NCBI GenBank assembly: GCA_040221175.1
Contig: JAVJVK010000001.1
Span: forward strand, 248,001 to 312,000
Source: Phycisphaerales bacterium
Lineage (GTDB): Bacteria > Planctomycetota > Phycisphaerae > Phycisphaerales > UBA1924
Length of the DNA: 64,000 nucleotides
Direction of reading: 5' to 3'
The translations under genes and the position numbers were made by a program. The notes below the pieces were generated by a model, which was given only the letters and a program-made list of their open reading frames with translations, searched no databases and was not told where the DNA came from. Positions 60,283-64,000 of this stretch are shown here, piece by piece (the first letter of the stretch is position 1; the number at the start of each line of letters is the position of its first letter).

Positions 60283-61037
60283 CCGGCGGCCTTCTTCGGT
60301 GTCGGCTTCGGTGTCGGCGTCGCGGCCTCGCCCGCGATCGATGGCGCCACGGGCGGCGCGGAGCCAAGCTGCATCCGCGTGACCGGGCCGGCAACAGCGT
60401 GCGGGCCGTGCTTGGCGACGATCTGGTAGAGCGCCACGGGCGTGCCGATGGGCAGCGTCCGGTCGACGAACCGCTTCTCGTGCGTGTCGCCCACCAGCGT
60501 CCAGCCGGTTTCGTGCTCCAGCTTCCGCCGCACGGTGTACCGCGTGCCGGCCGGGCCGCGGCCGGTCCACGCGAGCACGATGGCCCCCCCGTTCTGAAGG
60601 TTGGTCGTCGGCAGGCCGGGGGTCTCGGGCGGCGGCGCCGCGCTGGGCTTGCCCGGGAAGCTCAGCCACGCCTTGGTATAGATCGCCCGCTCGGCCGCCT
60701 CGCCACCCCCACCGCCCCCACCAGGCGTGCGCGCTGCGAGCGCGGCGGTCGTCTTGATGAGCGACACCGACGCGGAGACCTCGGCCTTCATGGCGTCGGC
60801 CAGGCGGTGCCAGGCTTCGGTGGCCGCGCGGGCCCGGGCCCTGGCCACCTCGGCCTCGACCAGCGCCGCCCGGGCGGCCTGTGCGGCGTCGCGCATCGAT
60901 TGCACGCGGGGGCCATCCAGGCCGATCTCGCCGGCGACCTGATCCCAGCGGTCCAGGTGCGAGAGGGTCCACTCGAGCGCGTCGGTGCGGTTGTACGGCA
61001 GGTTGCGTCCCATGCCCACGGTCTTCGGCACGATCAT
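60279..61037 (-). CDS. Fibronectin type III-like domain protein, unknown function
   Basis: A 252-residue protein: an N-terminal helical region (NRTDALEWTLSHLDRWDQVA... about 1-105), a Gly-rich linker, then one fibronectin type III-like sandwich (AIVLAWTGRGPAGTRYTVRRK and PVALYQIVAKHGP), and a Thr/Pro/Lys tail. No signal peptide is seen. ATG 61037 is the first start after the low-complexity stretch. It is divergent from the zinc-ribbon gene across a region of inverted repeats. The role is unknown. Confidence 0.6.
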   Translation of the reverse strand: MIVPKTVGMGRNLPYNRTDALEWTLSHLDRWDQVAGEIGLDGPRVQSMRDAAQAARAALVEAEVARARARAATEAWHRLADAMKAEVSASVSLIKTTAALAARTPGGGGGGGEAAERAIYTKAWLSFPGKPSAAPPPETPGLPTTNLQNGGAIVLAWTGRGPAGTRYTVRRKLEHETGWTLVGDTHEKRFVDRTLPIGTPVALYQIVAKHGPHAVAGPVTRMQLGSAPPVAPSIAGEAATPTPKPTPKKAAG

Positions 61038-61137
61038 GGGGCGGCTTGAGTGGCGTCTTTCGGGCCCCAGGGCCGCGCCCGGGGACCGTGTGGCCGCGCG
61101 ACCGGGCCGTCTGGCCGCGCCGGGGGCCTCGCCGCCC

Positions 61138-61205
61138 GCGCCACCGGCCCGATGGACCGCGCAACTGCCCCAGTTGCGCGCGCAACCGTGCCGGTGGCGC
61201 GGTCC
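61138..61205. repeat. Nested inverted repeats between divergent genes
   Basis: An outer perfect 11-bp inverted repeat GCGCCACCGGC / GCCGGTGGCGC (61138-61148, 61190-61200) encloses an inner perfect 9-bp stem GCGCAACTG / CAGTTGCGC with a 3-nt loop (61159-61179). A competing pair GGACCGC / GCGGTCC (61154-61160, 61199-61205) overlaps both. It is in the 223-bp gap between 61037 (-) and 61261 (+), so a shared operator or a structured leader is possible. No T-run follows on either strand, so it is not a simple terminator. Confidence 0.6.
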
Positions 61206-61260
61206 GCTGGAGCGATGGCGCCGCCGGCGGCCCCCGCGGCGCGGCCATACCGTCGGCGTG

Positions 61261-61935
61261 ATGGCCGTCGGGGCGACCAAGGCGAGGCGGCACCGGATCG
61301 TGACGGCCCGGATGGTGGTGGTGAGTGTCGCCGTGGGCGTGGTGCTGGCGGTGGCCAGCGTGCCGGTGGGCGTGCTGATCGGGCAGGCCCGGCAGACGCC
61401 GCCCTTTCCCGCCCCGGTGATCCGAGTCACGCTCGACCGGGGCGACTATGGGGTGCGGATCGATCGGCACGACAGCTTCGGCTATGAGATCTGGAACGCG
61501 TGGAACGTGCGCTTCAGGCCGAACAGGCAGTTCCCATCGCACTCCAACATGACCAGCCACGACCCGCGACCCGAGTACGCGGCCATTGCGAGCGATGATC
61601 CCGACCTTTGGGTCATGTGCATCCGTGCCGGCTGGCCGCTGCACGGCGCGCAGGGGAGGTCGTGGTCGACGACGACCAGCAACAACGAGCAATTCCTGCC
61701 CGAGCCCGTGCTGTTCGGGAGGGACTGGACGCTGCCCGTTGGACCAATCTGGCTCGGCCTGCTCGGCAACACGATCTTCTACGCCGCGCTCACGCTCGCA
61801 TTGCTGGTCGGCCTGCGCCTCATCCGCACCCGTCGCCGCCGCACTCGCGGCCGGTGCGTGGCGTGCAACTACGAACTCGGCGAGGGCATCGGCGTGTGCC
61901 CTGAGTGCGGATTGGCTCGCACGTCCACGGACTGA
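61261..61935 (+). CDS. Membrane protein with C-terminal zinc ribbon
   Basis: A 224-residue protein. A basic N-terminus and one membrane helix (about 18-40), an extracytoplasmic domain with no recognised family, a second helix (about 170-190) and a cytoplasmic tail RRRRTRGRCVACNYELGEGIG then CPECG. The tail is a four-cysteine zinc ribbon of a kind common in planctomycete membrane proteins. ATG 61261 follows the inverted-repeat region without a strong ribosome site. Function unknown. Confidence 0.65.
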   Translation: MAVGATKARRHRIVTARMVVVSVAVGVVLAVASVPVGVLIGQARQTPPFPAPVIRVTLDRGDYGVRIDRHDSFGYEIWNAWNVRFRPNRQFPSHSNMTSHDPRPEYAAIASDDPDLWVMCIRAGWPLHGAQGRSWSTTTSNNEQFLPEPVLFGRDWTLPVGPIWLGLLGNTIFYAALTLALLVGLRLIRTRRRRTRGRCVACNYELGEGIGVCPECGLARTSTD

Positions 61936-62048
61936 CCAATGTGTCCAGTCGATGCCGTCCAGCCGAACTCCAGGGCCGTGTGGACCGCCCCCCCTAAACT
62001 TTCTGGTGCGTCCGAGCGTCCGCCGGGCGACCGTCGCGAGGCCTTGCC

Positions 62049-62624
62049 ATGATCGAGAGCATGCTCCAGTCGTTCCAGGACCCGCACAGCCGCCACGCCG
62101 TGCTGGTGCACTTTCCCATCGTGCTGGGGGCGTTGGGGCTCATCCCCGTGGCCGCGCTGGCGGTCCTGCGGTTTCGATCGCGCGTGGCGAGCGCGGTGTG
62201 CATCGCGTGGTTCGTGCTGGCGATGGCCGGGCTGGGCCTGGCCTCGGGCGCGGGCGAGGAGGCGTACGAACGCGTCGAAGAGGCCCAGCCGCCGCTGACC
62301 CAGGCCGAGCACGACGCGCTCGAAGAGCACGAGTCGCTGGGCGAGGGGGCGTGGCTGTGGGCCCTGCCGGTGGTCGTACTGGCGGCGGCCACCCTCGTAC
62401 CCCGCGCGCCGGTGCGCATCGCAGCGGGCGTGCTGCTGGTGGCCGCGGCGGGCACGCTCAGCGGCTTCGTGGCCGTCACGGGGCACACCGGCGGCAAGCT
62501 GGTCTACGAGCACGGCTTGGGCGTACCGCAGCGCGCGAGCGGCGCCGCGACGACGGCCGGCGCAGGTCGCGCATCGGGTTCCGAATCGCGCGAGGGTGAG
62601 TGGCACGACGACGACGACCATTGA
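62049..62624 (+). CDS. DUF2231-like membrane protein with Asp/His C-terminus
   Basis: A 191-residue protein with about four membrane helices. Characteristic spots are HSRHAVLVHFPIVLGALG at the start and VTGHTGGKLVYEHGLGVP near the end, matching DUF2231-type proteins, which often carry or sit beside heme or cytochrome domains. It ends EWHDDDDH, a metal-binding-like tail. It lies 113 bp after the zinc-ribbon gene, same strand. The role is unknown; a redox or metal link is a guess from the family. Confidence 0.75.
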   Translation: MIESMLQSFQDPHSRHAVLVHFPIVLGALGLIPVAALAVLRFRSRVASAVCIAWFVLAMAGLGLASGAGEEAYERVEEAQPPLTQAEHDALEEHESLGEGAWLWALPVVVLAAATLVPRAPVRIAAGVLLVAAAGTLSGFVAVTGHTGGKLVYEHGLGVPQRASGAATTAGAGRASGSESREGEWHDDDDH

Positions 62625-62648
62625 GCCCGGGCCGAGTCGCCCGTACGC

Positions 62649-63188
62649 CTACACCCCATCCCCATACAGCGGATCGCCCTCGAACGCCTCGGCGGCGTCG
62701 CCCGTCGGCTGGGGCGGGGCCTGGAGCACCATCTTGCGGTGGCCGATGCCCGCTTCCTCGAAGGGCTCGCCCTCGGGCGTCCAGCCGAGCTTCTCGTAGA
62801 AGCCGATGGCGCGGTCCTGGGCGTGGCAGTAGAGGCGGCTCAGGCCAAGCTCGCCGAAGGCCCTCGCCTCGGCGGCGACAACCAGGCGGCGGCCCAGCCC
62901 CTCGCCCTGGCGCTGGGGGTCGACGGCCATCTGCATCACTTTCGCCTGCGTCTGGCCGCCCTCGCTGGGCTTCTCGTCGGTCAGCAGCAGCAGGCAGCCA
63001 ACGACTCTCGGGCCGGTCGGATGGTCCATGACGGCCACGAAGTGCTCGGCACGCTCGTCGACCCTGGGATACTCGGTGGTGAACTTCTCGTGCGTGTAGC
63101 CGATGGGCTCGAGCAGCACGCTCTCGCGCAGGGCGACCGAGCTCGAGTAGAGCGGGCTCGTGGGCGTGATGCGCTCGATCCTGATCAC
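62649..63188 (-). CDS. GNAT family acetyltransferase
   Basis: A 179-residue N-acetyltransferase: VMQMAVDPQRQGEGLGRRLVVAAEARA is the acetyl-CoA loop (Q-R-x-G-E-G-L-G), followed by LYCHAQDRAIGFYEKLGWTPEGEPFEEAGIGHRKM. The probable start is GTG 63188; no ATG fits. The pattern resembles ElaA/YitH-type GNATs with unknown substrates. Convergent with the DUF2231 gene, 24 bp apart, and 39 bp after the partial gene upstream. Confidence 0.85.
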   Translation of the reverse strand: MIRIERITPTSPLYSSSVALRESVLLEPIGYTHEKFTTEYPRVDERAEHFVAVMDHPTGPRVVGCLLLLTDEKPSEGGQTQAKVMQMAVDPQRQGEGLGRRLVVAAEARAFGELGLSRLYCHAQDRAIGFYEKLGWTPEGEPFEEAGIGHRKMVLQAPPQPTGDAAEAFEGDPLYGDGV

Positions 63189-63227
63189 GGGGGCAGGATA
63201 GGCGGGAATGCGGGGGCGGCGCTGGGC

Positions 63228-64000
63228 CTAGCGCACGCCCCGGCCGCCGGTGATCGCGTGGAACGCCTCGCCCCACAGCCGCTGCTCGACGCTCTGGCGG
63301 GGCGTCGCCAGGCGGGCCGAGCCGTCGAGCATGATCATGGCGGCCGCCCCGCCGGAATGGGCGCGGCCCATGGCGTTGATCTCGGTCGCGCCGCGGCTGG
63401 TCAGGGCCTCGCCGAAGCGGGCGTTGTCGGTGAAGACGTCATCCACCTCGGGGTAGGCGAAGGGAGCGTCGCCCGCGCCCGTACCCGCGCCCGAGGTCGG
63501 CTCGCGCTCCGGGCTGCGGCCGGCGGTGACGCCCACGAAGGGAACGATGGGCCGGTGGCTCATGATGGTCGGGCCCTGGGCGAGCGCCGCGTAGCCGTCG
63601 CTCACGAGCCACTCGGTGACCAGCAGCGTCCGGGCGGGGTCGATCGCGTCGCCACGTCGCACGAGCCGCGATCCCGACTGCAGCGACGCTGCCGCGTGGC
63701 GGACGAGGCGGTAGTGGCGGTCGGTGCCCGAGTACGCCAGCGGCTCGGGCGGCATGATGGCGCCGTTGACGGTGAACGCGGTGCGGTCGACCTGGGCGAC
63801 GTGGTCTCCGGCCGCGGGCGCGCCCCCATCGGGCGCCAGCGGGCTGGTGAAGTCGGCCGCCGCCGCGTAGCCACCGGCGACGAGCACGGCCGAGTGGTGC
63901 GTGATGGACCCATCGAGCGCGGTGCGGAAGGCCGGCGCGTACACGCCCGCGTCGAAGGCCATGGCCTCGATGCCCAGCGCCACCGAGCGGGCCTGCAAGA
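63228..64000 (-). CDS. Prepilin-like protein fragment with H-x-DG motif (5' end outside window)
   Basis: The frame is open to the window edge; about 256 residues are visible and no convincing start is seen. The visible part lacks an N-terminal methylation motif. The end carries RAHSGGAAAMIMLDGSARL, an H-x10-DG variant of the H-x9-DG motif typical of planctomycete DUF1559-like pseudopilins, followed by a Trp-Gly stretch. Such proteins are common T2SS-type pilins in this phylum. The link is by motif only; the N-terminus would confirm it. Confidence 0.45.
   Translation of the reverse strand, partial: LQARSVALGIEAMAFDAGVYAPAFRTALDGSITHHSAVLVAGGYAAAADFTSPLAPDGGAPAAGDHVAQVDRTAFTVNGAIMPPEPLAYSGTDRHYRLVRHAAASLQSGSRLVRRGDAIDPARTLLVTEWLVSDGYAALAQGPTIMSHRPIVPFVGVTAGRSPEREPTSGAGTGAGDAPFAYPEVDDVFTDNARFGEALTSRGATEINAMGRAHSGGAAAMIMLDGSARLATPRQSVEQRLWGEAFHAITGGRGVR

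Noticed and set aside
61050-61487. A plus-strand frame rich in Ala-Arg-Ala-Thr units as a short gene
   Set aside because: It reads the inverted-repeat region and then runs out of frame through the zinc-ribbon gene; no ribosome site or conserved ending.
58186-61692. Long minus-strand frame (1168 codons) across the DEAD helicase
   Set aside because: It covers the ends of polA and other genes in the wrong frame and has no recognisable domain.
1-64000. tRNA, rRNA, insertion sequences, integrases and phage genes
   Set aside because: None recognised. tRNA detection by eye is unreliable; a covariance-model search would be needed to exclude them.

Overview
The window is GC-rich DNA that looks like a chromosome segment from a planctomycete of the class Phycisphaerae. 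That assignment is an inference. It rests on several traits seen together: short secreted proteins ending in a V-P-x-P / hydrophobic / RRRR sorting tail, a secreted beta-propeller closed by a Gly-Cys-ended dockerin, a C-terminal CxxC...CxxC zinc ribbon on a small membrane protein, an H-x-DG prepilin-like protein, and a type II secretion operon in non-proteobacterial order. No rRNA, tRNA, insertion sequence, integrase or CRISPR array was recognised.

Layout. 1-3054 (+): the end of one gene, then a tightly overlapping methyltransferase / FAD oxidoreductase / type III polyketide synthase operon, probably making a modified alkylresorcinol, alkylpyrone or quinone-type lipid. 3055-20120 (-): one long block. 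Three tandem paralogous secreted helical proteins are followed by gspE-F-G-H-I-J-K-L-M-C-D and a lipoprotein. 20251-25554: housekeeping genes panD, a family 4 glycosyltransferase, icd, aroA, a GroES-like protein and apt. 25603-27198 (-): a recent tandem duplication of a secreted sorting-tail protein, each copy with its own terminator and leader hairpin.

27427-36440 is a DNA-repair island. An AddAB-like helicase-nuclease pair (-) stands head to head, 67 bp apart, with a ligase-associated DEXH helicase and PdeM phosphoesterase (+). 36379-40449 (-): a compact A-T-C-T-TE non-ribosomal peptide synthetase. It is followed by mnmA, a PPi-type phosphofructokinase and the FG-GAP/dockerin protein. 44861-50471 (-): a PQQ-type sugar dehydrogenase lipoprotein and a probable metal-uptake set built from a His-rich ZnuA-like protein, an FtsX-type permease, a LolD-type ATPase and a membrane protein. 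50569-54006 (+): an M28 peptidase with a PDZ domain and two more sorting-tail proteins, each followed by a clear hairpin terminator. 54059-58505 (-): polA, a GNAT and prmC with 1-4 bp overlaps. 58750-64000: an RGG-tailed DEAD-box helicase and several small envelope or regulatory proteins.

The region is strongly about the cell envelope and secretion: type II secretion, propeller and sorting-tail proteins, lipoproteins and metal capture. Two natural-product loci and a DNA-repair cluster are interspersed. The best candidates for something undescribed are the three helical paralogs leading the type II secretion operon, the duplicated sorting-tail genes with alternative leader hairpins, and the ZnuA-FtsX-LolD type transporter.
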